From: DATBDE01 sp045805605
Lineage (GTDB): Bacteria > Actinomycetota > Thermoleophilia > Solirubrobacterales > Solirubrobacteraceae
Length of the DNA: 64,000 bases
Assembly (NCBI GenBank): GCA_045805605.1
Contig: JBJMKX010000021.1
Coordinates: 1-64,000 of the forward strand
Direction: 5' to 3'
Both the position numbers and the translations under genes were made by a program. Within the stretch, counting starts at the first letter, position 1; each line of letters opens with the position of its first letter. This document shows, piece by piece, positions 15,124 to 24,018 of this stretch. The notes below the pieces were generated by a model, which was given only the letters and a program-made list of their open reading frames with translations, was not told the origin of the DNA and did no database searches.

Positions 15124-17429
15124 CGCGGCGCCGCGGCCTGCGCGGCCCAGGCCTGGACGCGGTCCGGATGGAGCGGCAGTTGCGTCACCACCCCGGGCGC
15201 GCCGAGCGCGTCCTCGACCGCGGCCGCGACGACGGCGCCGACCGGCATGATCCCCGACTCGCCCGCACCCTTGGCGCCGAGCGGGTTCGTCGGGGTGGGC
15301 GCGTCCTCGCAGATCAGGAATCCGATTTCGGGCATGTCGCCGGCGGTCGGCAGCAGATAGTCCATCAGCGATGCCGACGTCGGCTGGCCGGAGCCGTCGT
15401 AGGTGAGCTCCTCCAAGAGCGCCCCGCCGACGCCTTGGGCGGCGCCGCCGGCGATCTGGCCCTTGACCAGCATGGGGTTGACGGCGCGGCCGATCTCGTA
15501 CGCGACGAAGTAGCGCAGCAGCCGTACGCCGCCGGTCTCTGGATCGACTTCCACCTGCCCCAGCCCGACGCCGTACGGATAGTTCATCGCCGGATCGACG
15601 TAGATCGACCGGGCGCCCAGCCCCGCCGCCTCGCCGCGGCGCTCGCTGTGCACCGGGTCGGCCGCGGCGGCGAGCTCGTCCAGGCCGAGGCTCGGCTCCG
15701 GTGAGCCCGCGACGAACACCCGCCCGTCTTCGAGCACCACGTCCTCGACGGCCGCCTCGAGCAGGTCGGCCCCGATGCGTCGCGCCTTGGCCGCCGTCTC
15801 ACCCGCGGCGTGCAGGACGGCGCTGCCGCCGATGACGGTGGTCCGGCTCGACCACGAGCCCACGCCGTCCGGGATGAGATCGGTGTCACCGTGGACGACC
15901 TCGATGCGGTCCAGCCCCACGCCGAGCACCTCGCCCGCGATCTGGGCGAGCACCGTTTCGATGCCCTGTCCGGAGGAAGCGCCCCCGGTGAGCACACGGA
16001 TGCTCCCATCCACATCGACGTCGATCCCCGCGGTCTCATAGACGCCGAGCCCGCTCTTGTCCATGAAGTAGCCCATGCCCGCGCCCACGAGTCGGCCCTC
16101 GGCGCGCAGCGCGGCCGCCTCTGCTCGCCACGCCTCGAATCCGGATGCCTCGATCGCCTTGTCCAGCAGGCCCCGGAAGTCACCGGAGTTGAGCACGAAG
16201 GCCTCGCCGCCGACCGTGAGGTCGGGCTCGTGGGGAAGGTCCTCACGGTCGAGCAGATTGGCCCGGCGCAGCTCTACCTCGTCGACGCCCAGCTCGCGCG
16301 CGGCGCGCGTGAGCACGATCTCGCGGGCCAGCGTGGCCTCGTAGCGGCCCGGCGCGCGGTAGGGCCCGACCGGCGTCTTGTTCGTCGTGACGACGTGGAT
16401 CGTTCCCTCGTAGGCCGGCACGTTGTAGGGCCAGGGCAGCATCCCCACCGAGATCTCCGAGACGACGACGCCGGTGGGCCGGATGTAGGCGCCCTTGTTG
16501 TGCCAGATCTCGTTGCGCAGGCCCAGCAGGCGTCCGTCGTCGGCGAACGCCGCCTCGATGCGGTGCAGCTGCTCGCGCGCGTGGTTGGTCGCCACCAGGT
16601 GCTCGGCGCGGTCCTCGGTCCACTTGACCGGCCGGCCCGTCCGGATGGCGAGGAAGGGCACGAGGAAGTCCTCGGGGAAGAAATCGCCGCGCACGCCGAA
16701 GTTGCCGCCCGCGTCGGTGTCGCGCATGGTGATGCGATGGACGGGCAGGCCCAGCAGCCGCGCGAGCACGCGTCGGTGATAGTGGGTCACGAGCGCCGCG
16801 CCCCACACCGTCAGGTGCTCGCGGCCCTGGTCCCACTGGGCGACGAGGCCGCGGGTCTCCAGCGGCATGCCCGTGTGGCGGCCCACGCGGACCTCGGCGC
16901 CGATCACGCGGTCGGCCGCTGCAAACGCCGCCTCGACGTCGCCGAACCGCTTGGTCAGCGTGGCCGCCTCGTTGTCGCGGCCGTCCCACAGGCTCCGGGC
17001 GCCGTCCTGCAGCGCCGCCTCGGCGTCGACGACGACCGGCAGCTCCTCGACGTCGACCTCCACCAGGTCCGCGGCATCGTGGGCGAGGTAGACGTCCTCC
17101 GCGACGACCACGGCGAGGGGCTCGCCCACGTAGCGGACGCGGTCGTGGGCGAGCACCGCCTGGAGGTACGGATCCAGCTCGATCCCGAAGTCCAGGCGCA
17201 AGGGGATCGGCTCGATGTTCGCGACGTCCTCGCCGGTGACGACGTCGACTACTCCCGGCGCCTTGCGGGCACGCGCGGTGTCGATCGAGCGGATGCGCGC
17301 GTGGGCGACCTGTGCTCGCACGACCCGCATGCTGAGCTGGCCAGCCACATCGACGTCGTCGACGAACCGCCCCGCGGCACGGAGCAAGCGCCGGTCCTCG
17401 AGGCGCGGCGCGGAGGCGCCGATCGTCAT
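15120..17429 (-). CDS. Xanthine dehydrogenase-family molybdopterin-binding large subunit (copy 1)
   Basis: Mo-cofactor catalytic subunit, 769 residues, of the molybdenum hydroxylase family. It hydroxylates an aromatic or N-heterocyclic C-H using water. Seen: RHTGMPLETRG, GNFGVRGDFFPED, the active-site loop GPYRAPGRYEATL, GGASSGQGIETVLAQI and the C-terminal catalytic Glu region AKGAGESGIM. It lacks the AYRCSFR loop of form I CO dehydrogenase, so CO is not the expected substrate. It overlaps the CoxE-like gene by four bases. No FAD or Fe-S subunit lies next to this copy, so it must borrow those encoded further upstream in the run. Confidence 0.9.
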   Translation of the reverse strand: MTIGASAPRLEDRRLLRAAGRFVDDVDVAGQLSMRVVRAQVAHARIRSIDTARARKAPGVVDVVTGEDVANIEPIPLRLDFGIELDPYLQAVLAHDRVRYVGEPLAVVVAEDVYLAHDAADLVEVDVEELPVVVDAEAALQDGARSLWDGRDNEAATLTKRFGDVEAAFAAADRVIGAEVRVGRHTGMPLETRGLVAQWDQGREHLTVWGAALVTHYHRRVLARLLGLPVHRITMRDTDAGGNFGVRGDFFPEDFLVPFLAIRTGRPVKWTEDRAEHLVATNHAREQLHRIEAAFADDGRLLGLRNEIWHNKGAYIRPTGVVVSEISVGMLPWPYNVPAYEGTIHVVTTNKTPVGPYRAPGRYEATLAREIVLTRAARELGVDEVELRRANLLDREDLPHEPDLTVGGEAFVLNSGDFRGLLDKAIEASGFEAWRAEAAALRAEGRLVGAGMGYFMDKSGLGVYETAGIDVDVDGSIRVLTGGASSGQGIETVLAQIAGEVLGVGLDRIEVVHGDTDLIPDGVGSWSSRTTVIGGSAVLHAAGETAAKARRIGADLLEAAVEDVVLEDGRVFVAGSPEPSLGLDELAAAADPVHSERRGEAAGLGARSIYVDPAMNYPYGVGLGQVEVDPETGGVRLLRYFVAYEIGRAVNPMLVKGQIAGGAAQGVGGALLEELTYDGSGQPTSASLMDYLLPTAGDMPEIGFLICEDAPTPTNPLGAKGAGESGIMPVGAVVAAAVEDALGAPGVVTQLPLHPDRVQAWAAQAAAPR

Positions 17430-18604
17430 GCCGCCACTCCCGCCGGGCCCCGTGTCCGGCCATGGCGCCCGCCCAGCGTCTCGAGCACGCCGACGAGGTC
17501 GGCGAGCGCGCTCAGGCTGTGGCCCGGAAGGAACACGTCGACCCACGGCAGGGCCGCCGCCATGCCTCGGGCGACCGGGCGGTAGCGCGGGTCGCCGGCC
17601 AGCGGGTTGACCCACGCCACCGTGTGCGCCGCGCGATGGAGGATCGCCATCTGGGAGCCCAGCAGGCTCGGGTCGCCCCGCTCCCACCCGTCCGAGACGA
17701 CGATCATGAGCGCGCCGCGCGCGAGCCCGCGCCGGCCCCAGCCATCGTTGAACGCCTTGAGGCTGGCCCCGATGCGCGTCCCGCCGGCCCAGTCGGGCAC
17801 GGCGTCGGCCGCCCGCGAGATCGCCCGGTCCGGGTCGGCGCCGGCGAGGTGCCGCGTCAAGCGGGTCACGCGGGTGCCGAAGGTGAATGCCTCGACCGAG
17901 CGTCGGGTGCTGACCGCCGCCTGGGCGAACGTGATCAGCGGCCGGGTATACGGCGCCATCGAGCCGGAGATGTCCAGCAGGAACACCGTCCGGCGCGGAG
18001 TCATCTCCCGCCGGCGGAACCCCCGCTCGATCGGGTGACCCTCCGTGCGCATCGCCATCCGCAGCGTGCGTCGCATGTCGACGCGGCGGCCCGACGCCGC
18101 CGCCTCCATCCGGCGCGACTGCCGCAGCGGCAGGGCGCGAGCGATGCGTTCGATGACCTTCCGGGCGGCGCGCAGCTCCTCCGGCCCGTAGGCGCGGAAG
18201 TCGAGGTCGAGCAGGCGCTCGGTCGTCGACGAGCCATGCCCGTGCTCGCCCTCGGCCGCCTCAGGCAGGTCATCGCGCGAGGGCGGGGGCTCGAGCGCGC
18301 GGGTCGTGCCGGCGTCGTCGCCCTCCGGCTCGCCCTCGGTGAGCGCCGGCTCGGGCTCGGGCACCGCCTCGACGGGCCCGGCGGCCGAGCGCAGGAACTC
18401 CTCGAAGAGCGCGTCGAAGATCTCGATGTGCTCGTAGCGCGAGCACAGCGTGCAGCGCAGGGCCCAGTAGACCTCCTCGCGCTCGCCGAGGTCGACGCCG
18501 GCCAGCGCCCCCACCGCGTCCTGCAGCTGCGCCGCGCCGACCTCGACGCCGGCGGCGCGGAGTGCACGCCCGAACTCGACGATGCGGGCCGCGGGGCCGC
18601 TCAT
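17426..18604 (-). CDS. CoxE-like VWA-domain protein
   Basis: A 392-residue protein of the CoxE group, which works with a CoxD-type AAA+ ATPase to finish the active site of Mo hydroxylases. The N-terminal ~70 residues are helical, then comes a low-complexity acidic linker (Glu/Pro/Asp-rich, ~80-125). The C-terminal VWA domain begins TVFLLDISGSMAP (MIDAS DxSxS near residue 215), followed by TFGTRVTRLT and VVSDGWERGDP. Start and stop both overlap neighbours by four bases (ATGA), placing it between CoxD-like and large-subunit genes. Confidence 0.88.
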   Translation of the reverse strand: MSGPAARIVEFGRALRAAGVEVGAAQLQDAVGALAGVDLGEREEVYWALRCTLCSRYEHIEIFDALFEEFLRSAAGPVEAVPEPEPALTEGEPEGDDAGTTRALEPPPSRDDLPEAAEGEHGHGSSTTERLLDLDFRAYGPEELRAARKVIERIARALPLRQSRRMEAAASGRRVDMRRTLRMAMRTEGHPIERGFRRREMTPRRTVFLLDISGSMAPYTRPLITFAQAAVSTRRSVEAFTFGTRVTRLTRHLAGADPDRAISRAADAVPDWAGGTRIGASLKAFNDGWGRRGLARGALMIVVSDGWERGDPSLLGSQMAILHRAAHTVAWVNPLAGDPRYRPVARGMAAALPWVDVFLPGHSLSALADLVGVLETLGGRHGRTRGPAGVAA

Positions 18605-19512
18605 CGGGCGTGCCGGCCCGACGCGCCCGGACCGAGCGCCGCGCTCACGAGCTCCGGCACGCCGGCCTCGCGCACGCGCTCGAGGTCCTCGTGGTACTTG
18701 ACGACCGCCCCGAGCGTGTCGTCGACCACGTCGGGACGCAGCTCGGTCTCCCCGAGTGAAAGGAGCGCCTCGACCCAGTCGATGGTCTCGGCCACGCCGG
18801 GCGTCTTGGCCACGTCGAGGCCGCGCACGCGAGCCACGAAGGCGGCCGCCTGGCGCGCGAGACGCTCGGAGGCGTCGGGCACCCGCAAGGTCACGATCGC
18901 CACTTCGCGCTCGAGCGACGGATGCCCGATCCAGTGGTACAGGCAACGCCGCTTGAGCGCGTCGTGCAGGTCGCGGGTGCGGTTTGAGGTGAGCAGCACG
19001 ACAGGCCGCCGGCGCGCGCTCAGGGTCCCGATCTCTGGCACGGTGACCTGGAAGTCGGAGAGGAGCTCGAGGAGGAAGGCCTCGAACTCGTCGTCAGCGC
19101 GGTCGATCTCGTCGATCAGGAGGACGGGGGGCCTCGCGTCGTCGTTGTCGATCGCCTCGAGCAACGGGCGCCGTACAAGAAACTCGGGACCGAACAGCTG
19201 GTCCATCGCGTCCGCCCCGGCCGTGTGCGCGGCCTCGAGCGTGCGGATGTACAGCATCTGGCGGGCGTAGTTCCAGTCGTAGAGCGCATGGGCGACATCG
19301 ATGCCCTCGTAGCACTGCAGCCGGATCAGCCGCGCCTCGAGCACACGGGCCAGCGCCTTGGCGACCTCGGTCTTGCCGACGCCCGCCTCGCCCTCCAGCA
19401 GCAGCGGCTTGCCCAGGCGCAGCGCCACGCGCAGAACGGTGGCCAAACCGCGGTCCGCGAGGTACGCCTCGCCGCGCAGGGCGCCCGCGATGTCCTCGAC
19501 GGGCGCCGTCAC
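18601..19512 (-). CDS. CoxD/MoxR-type AAA+ ATPase
   Basis: AAA+ chaperone of the MoxR family, 303 residues, expected to pair with the CoxE-like VWA protein in maturation of a molybdenum hydroxylase. Walker A is GEAGVGKT (residues 41-48), Walker B VLLIDEIDRAD, sensor 1 LLTSNRTRDL, with the arginine-rich KRRCLYHW after it. The start is a GTG at 19512. A gap of about 90 bases, with nothing recognisable in it, separates it from the GntR gene upstream. Confidence 0.9.
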   Translation of the reverse strand: MTAPVEDIAGALRGEAYLADRGLATVLRVALRLGKPLLLEGEAGVGKTEVAKALARVLEARLIRLQCYEGIDVAHALYDWNYARQMLYIRTLEAAHTAGADAMDQLFGPEFLVRRPLLEAIDNDDARPPVLLIDEIDRADDEFEAFLLELLSDFQVTVPEIGTLSARRRPVVLLTSNRTRDLHDALKRRCLYHWIGHPSLEREVAIVTLRVPDASERLARQAAAFVARVRGLDVAKTPGVAETIDWVEALLSLGETELRPDVVDDTLGAVVKYHEDLERVREAGVPELVSAALGPGASGRHAR

Positions 19513-19605
19513 GCCACGCTCAACTCGGTGCTGCGGCGGATCGGCCCGGCGGCCTCGGAGATCCAGCGCACCGCGGCCTCCCGGGTTGCGGCCTCCGGGG
19601 TCATC

Positions 19606-20349
19606 TCAGTTGCGCCGGAAGACCTCCAGCTGCACGTACTGGGGGTCGCCGTCGATGATCGAGAACGCGAGCGCGTCGCCGCTCGTGGAGTAGTGCGTCT
19701 CGTAGAGCCGCACGAAGGCGCCGCCCTTCTTCAGCCGCAGCGCCGTCGGCGACTTGTCGTTCTTCACCACCGGCACGATCCGCACGACCGCGTGGTCGAT
19801 GGGCTGGCGCAGGAACCGCTTGCTGAACTCGAACATCGACGCCGGAATGCGGTCGCCCGGGTCCTCGGTGACGAGCTGGTCCCAAGGGATGATGTCGCGG
19901 ATGTGGATCGCCAGCCGGTCGTCGGCGAAGTAGGCCTTGCTGGTGATGCAGCAGTCCGGCGTGGGGTCGAGCGAGAACCCCGACTGTGCCTCGGCCGGCG
20001 GCGGCGCGCTCTTCCAGCTCACGTCAGTGCGAACCGTGTGGCCCTTCTCCTCGAGGAGCTGGTCGAAGCCAACCAGGCGCTGAAGCGCCAGGTTGGCCGG
20101 CGCCACGTGGGCGTTGATCGTTGTGCCGATCGCGCGCCGGCGGCTGACGATGCCGTCCTGCTCGAGCCGCTGCAATGCGGTGCGGATCGTGGTGCGGCTG
20201 ACGTTGAGCAGCTTCGCCAGGTCCTCCTCGGAGGGCAGGCGGCGCTCGAAGCGGCGCTCGAGGATGGCGGAGAGGATCGCGGCCCAGGCCTGTTCGGCGA
20301 GCGGAGTGCTCTCGAGCTGGGGGACGACGGGCTTCCCCGCTGGGCTCAT
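19606..20349 (-). CDS. GntR-family regulator with UTRA domain
   Basis: A 247-residue transcription factor. The winged helix (residues ~15-85) contains LPSEEDLAKLLNVSRTTIRTALQRLEQDGIV; the rest is a UTRA small-molecule-binding domain. The ATG overlaps the large-subunit stop (ATGA) and is preceded by an excellent AGGAGGT. Its location inside the Mo-hydroxylase run suggests it senses the substrate or product of these enzymes and controls the run; no matching operator was identified. Confidence 0.88.
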   Translation of the reverse strand: MSPAGKPVVPQLESTPLAEQAWAAILSAILERRFERRLPSEEDLAKLLNVSRTTIRTALQRLEQDGIVSRRRAIGTTINAHVAPANLALQRLVGFDQLLEEKGHTVRTDVSWKSAPPPAEAQSGFSLDPTPDCCITSKAYFADDRLAIHIRDIIPWDQLVTEDPGDRIPASMFEFSKRFLRQPIDHAVVRIVPVVKNDKSPTALRLKKGGAFVRLYETHYSTSGDALAFSIIDGDPQYVQLEVFRRN

Positions 20350-22679
20350 GTGACCTCCTGGGCGACCATACGGGCGAGCCCGGCGTCCACGATCGCCTGG
20401 TGGACGCGGGCCGGGAAGAGGGGGGTTGCGGTGATCCGCGCGGGGCTGATCGCGTTCGCGACCGCGTTGGCGATCGCAGCCGGTGCGCCCACGGCGCCAC
20501 CTTCGCCGCCGCCCTTGATGCCGTCGGGATTCAGCGGGGTTGGGATCTCCATGTGCTCGACGAGGATCTCCGGCGAGATGTTGTCGATGCCGGGCACGAC
20601 ATAGTCCATGAAGTTCGGGTTGCGCGGCTGGCCGTCCTCGTCGTAAAGGATCTCCTCGAGCAAGGCCCCGCCGACGCCCAGCGCCACGCCGCCCTGGACT
20701 TGGCCCTCGAGGATCAGCGGGTTGATGACCCGGCCGGAGTCGTTGACCACCACGTGGCGCAGGTGGCTGACGACGCCGGTTTCGATGTCGACCTCCACCG
20801 TGGCGACGTGCACCCCGTAGGCGAACGTGTTCGTCTCGGGATGGAAGATGTCGGTCGCCTCGAGGCCGTATTCTTCGACGCCGTCGATCAGCGGCGAGCC
20901 GGGCATGACGGTGGCCGCGATCTCGGCGTGCGAAATCGACACCGCCGGCGAGCCGGCCACGGCAAAGCCGCCCTCGGCGACCTCGAGGTCCGCGGGGTCC
21001 ACCTCCAGCAGTTGGCCCGCGATGAACTCGGCCCGCTCGCGGACCTTGGTCGCGGCCTTGCGCACCGCTGCGCCGCCCACCGCCGCGGTGCGGCTCGCGT
21101 AGGTACCCACGCCGTGGCGGACGAGCTCCGTGTCGCCGTGCAGGACGGTCACGTCGTCGACACCGACTCCCAGTTCGTCGGCCGCGATCTGCGCGAGCGT
21201 CGTGGCATGGCCCTGTCCGCTGCTGCACGCGCCGGTCAGGACGGTGACCTTCCCCGACGGCTCGATGCGGACCGTGCCCGACTCGTACGGGCCCAGACCG
21301 GTCTCCTCGACGAAGCAGCCGAAGCCCATCCCGATGTAGCGTCCCTCAGCGCGCGCCTTCGCCTGCTCGGCGGCAAACTCGGCGTGGCCGGCGAGCTCGG
21401 CGGCGCGGCGGAGGCACTCCGGGTAGTCGCCGGAGTCGTAGACGATGGTGCCGGCGAGCACGTTGCCGAAAACCCTGTCGAGCGGCAACTGGTCGGAGGT
21501 GATCATGTTGCGCAGCCGCACCTCGACCGGGTCGAGGCCGAGATCGGCCGCCACGAGGTCGACGATGCGCTCCATCGTGAACGCGGCCTGCACGTGGCCG
21601 ACACCGCGGAACGGGTTCATCGGCGTCTTGTTGGTCGCGGCCACGCGCGAGGTCGCCTCGAAATTGTCGACCCGGTAGGGCCCGGTCAACATGGCCACGC
21701 CGATGAAGGGCTCGACGAGCGTCAGGCTCTGCAGGTAGGCGCCGGTGTTGGTCAGGCAATCGTCGCGGATGGCGACGATGCGGCCGTCGTCCTCGTAGCC
21801 GACCTCGACGTCGTGGAACTGCTCGCGGCCGTGCGTGGCCGCCACGAAGTGCTCCCAGCGGTCCTCGATCCACTTGGTCGGCCGGCGGATGCGTTGCGCC
21901 AGCCGGCAGATGAGGATCTCCTCGGGGTAGATCTGCAGCTTGACCCCGAACCCGCCACCGAGGTCCGGCGCGATCACCCGCACGCCGTTCTCGGGCAGGC
22001 CGAGCGCGGCCTGGAGGCTGCGCTTGACGCCGTTGGGGACCTGGGTCGAGCTCCACAGCGTGATGGCGCTCGTGCGGTCCTCCCAGCTCGCGATCACGCC
22101 GCGGGTCTCCATCGGCATGCCCGCGTGGCGCTGGGTCTGCAAGCGCTCGCGCAGCACGTGCGGCGCCCCCTCGAGCGCGCCCGCCGCGTCGCCGGTGGCG
22201 TAGTGCAGCGTGTCGACGAGGTTGGTGCCCTCGTGGACGATCGGCGCGCCGGGCTCGAGGGCACGCTCGGGGTCGACGACCGCGGGCAGCGGCTCGTAGT
22301 CGACCCTGACCAGGGGCATGAGGTCCTCGGCGTCATAGCGGTCCTCGGCCACGACGACCGCCACGGGCTCGCCGACGTAGCGCACCTTGCCGCGCGCGAG
22401 CACCGGCTGCAGGAACGGCCGCGTCGTCTCCTCGGCGTCTATGCACTGAAGCTCGGGCAGGTCGTCGAAGTCGTCGGCAGTCAGGACCGCGACGCAGCGC
22501 GGGTCGGCCCGGCACTCGGTGGCGTCGATGCCGCGGATCACCGCGTGGGGGTACGGGCTGCGCACGACCGCGGCGTGAACCATGCGGTGCAGCTTGATGT
22601 CGGCGACGTACTGGCCGCCGCCGCGCAGGAGGCGCGGATCCTCCTTGCGCTTGAGCGGGGCTCCGAAGACCCGCCTCAT
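20346..22679 (-). CDS. Xanthine dehydrogenase-family molybdopterin-binding large subunit (copy 2)
   Basis: Molybdenum hydroxylase catalytic subunit of 777 residues. Seen: QRHAGMPMETRGV, LGGGFGVKLQIYPEE, the loop NPFRGVGHVQAAF, GACSSGQGHATTLAQI, and GIKGGGEGGAVGAP with the catalytic Glu. It follows the Fe-S and FAD subunit genes with four-base overlaps, making a complete FAD / Fe-S / Mo three-subunit enzyme (24018-20346). The loop sequence differs from copies 1 and 3, which suggests a different substrate. Confidence 0.92.
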   Translation of the reverse strand: MRRVFGAPLKRKEDPRLLRGGGQYVADIKLHRMVHAAVVRSPYPHAVIRGIDATECRADPRCVAVLTADDFDDLPELQCIDAEETTRPFLQPVLARGKVRYVGEPVAVVVAEDRYDAEDLMPLVRVDYEPLPAVVDPERALEPGAPIVHEGTNLVDTLHYATGDAAGALEGAPHVLRERLQTQRHAGMPMETRGVIASWEDRTSAITLWSSTQVPNGVKRSLQAALGLPENGVRVIAPDLGGGFGVKLQIYPEEILICRLAQRIRRPTKWIEDRWEHFVAATHGREQFHDVEVGYEDDGRIVAIRDDCLTNTGAYLQSLTLVEPFIGVAMLTGPYRVDNFEATSRVAATNKTPMNPFRGVGHVQAAFTMERIVDLVAADLGLDPVEVRLRNMITSDQLPLDRVFGNVLAGTIVYDSGDYPECLRRAAELAGHAEFAAEQAKARAEGRYIGMGFGCFVEETGLGPYESGTVRIEPSGKVTVLTGACSSGQGHATTLAQIAADELGVGVDDVTVLHGDTELVRHGVGTYASRTAAVGGAAVRKAATKVRERAEFIAGQLLEVDPADLEVAEGGFAVAGSPAVSISHAEIAATVMPGSPLIDGVEEYGLEATDIFHPETNTFAYGVHVATVEVDIETGVVSHLRHVVVNDSGRVINPLILEGQVQGGVALGVGGALLEEILYDEDGQPRNPNFMDYVVPGIDNISPEILVEHMEIPTPLNPDGIKGGGEGGAVGAPAAIANAVANAISPARITATPLFPARVHQAIVDAGLARMVAQEVT

Positions 22680-23164
22680 CTCCCGCTCCCCGCCCGCAGC
22701 CGCTCGGCGGCCTGGTCGACGGCCTCGACGATCTTCACGTAGCCGGTGCACCGGCACAGGTGGCCACCCAGGGCCTCGTCGATCTGTTCGCGCGTGGGGT
22801 CCGGGTGCTCGCGCAGCAGCTCGATGGTCGAGAGGATGAAGCCCGGCGTGCAGAAGCCGCACTGCATGCCGTGGCGGTCCCAGAACGCCTGCTGGACGGG
22901 GTGCAGCTCCTCCCCGTCGGCCGCGATGCCCTCGAGGGTGACGATCTCGGCCCCGTCGACCTGGGCGACCAGCGTGATGCAGGCGCGCGCCGTCTCGCCG
23001 TCGAGCAGCACGGTGCAGGCGCCGCATACCCCGTGCTCGCAACCGAGGTGGGTGGCGGTCAGGTCGAGGTGCTCGCGCAGGAAGTCCGCAAGCGTGAGGC
23101 GGGCGGGGACCGTGGCCTCGTGCTCGGTCCCGTTGACGGTGACGCGGATCGTGTGGCTGCTCAT
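22676..23164 (-). CDS. [2Fe-2S] subunit of molybdenum hydroxylase (set 1)
   Basis: Small electron-transfer subunit, 162 residues, with two [2Fe-2S] clusters. Plant-ferredoxin-type ligands are C42, C47, C50 and C62 (GCEHGVCGAC); the second cluster uses C102, C105, C137 and C139 (QCGFCTPG and LCRCTGY). The length is standard. It overlaps the FAD gene upstream and the Mo gene downstream by four bases each. Confidence 0.95.
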   Translation of the reverse strand: MSSHTIRVTVNGTEHEATVPARLTLADFLREHLDLTATHLGCEHGVCGACTVLLDGETARACITLVAQVDGAEIVTLEGIAADGEELHPVQQAFWDRHGMQCGFCTPGFILSTIELLREHPDPTREQIDEALGGHLCRCTGYVKIVEAVDQAAERLRAGSGR

Positions 23165-24018
23165 CCAGCGCGCTCCGTGGCCTGCTCGACCGCGCGGCGC
23201 GCGACCACGCGCGCCAGGTGCAGCCGGTACTCCGCCGGCACGCGCGGGTCCGGCATGGGGTCGAGGCCGTCGGACGCGTGGGCCGCGGCGGCGGCGATGT
23301 CCTGCGGCGTGCCCGCCGAGCCGATCAGCGCCTCCTCGACCGTCCGCGCGCGCACGGGCCGGTCGATCGCGCCGATCAGCGCCACGCGCGCATCGGCGAC
23401 GCGGTCGCCGTCGAGGGTGACCTGCGCGACCGCGCCGCAGGCGGCGTAGTCACCGGCGCGCTGCGCGATCTCGACGCACCCGGCGCCGGTGCGCGGCGCC
23501 GCCGCCGGCAGTGTGATCGCGACGAGGATCTCGTCCTCGGCCAGCGCGGTCATCAGGAAGCCCTGAAAGAAGTCGGCGGCGGCGATCTCGCGTTCGCCGC
23601 CGGGCCCGCGGGCGCGCACCGAGCCGTCCAGGGCGACGAGCACGGCGGGCAGCTCCGCCGCCGGGTCGGCGTGGGCGATGCTGCCGCCGATCGTGCCCCG
23701 CGACCGGATCTGCGGGTGTCCGACGTGACGGAGCGCCTCCGCGACGAGCGGGGCGACCTCGCGGATGGTGGCGTCGCGCTCGGCCCGGCGCTGGCGCACG
23801 GTGGCGCCGATCACGAGGTCGTCGCCGTCGCGCCGGATCCCGTCAAGCCCGGGCACGCTGCGCAGGTCGACGAGGAGCTCGGGCGCGGCGAGGCGCAGGT
23901 TGAGCAGGGGAACCAGGCTCTGGCCGCCGGCGAGGATCTTGGCGTCGCGGCTCGCGAGCAGGCCGATCGCGTCGTCGAGCGACGTCGGCGCGGCGTAGTC
24001 GAGCTCGGCGGGCTTCAT
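23161..24018 (-). CDS. FAD-binding subunit of molybdenum hydroxylase (set 1)
   Basis: Medium subunit (285 residues) that passes electrons from the Fe-S clusters to FAD and an acceptor. FAD motifs AGGQSLVPLLNLRLA near residue 30 and the TIGGSIAHADPAAELP loop are intact, and the C-terminal CO-dehydrogenase flavoprotein domain is present. The start ATG overlaps the alpha/beta hydrolase stop (ATGA). Confidence 0.94.
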   Translation of the reverse strand: MKPAELDYAAPTSLDDAIGLLASRDAKILAGGQSLVPLLNLRLAAPELLVDLRSVPGLDGIRRDGDDLVIGATVRQRRAERDATIREVAPLVAEALRHVGHPQIRSRGTIGGSIAHADPAAELPAVLVALDGSVRARGPGGEREIAAADFFQGFLMTALAEDEILVAITLPAAAPRTGAGCVEIAQRAGDYAACGAVAQVTLDGDRVADARVALIGAIDRPVRARTVEEALIGSAGTPQDIAAAAAHASDGLDPMPDPRVPAEYRLHLARVVARRAVEQATERAG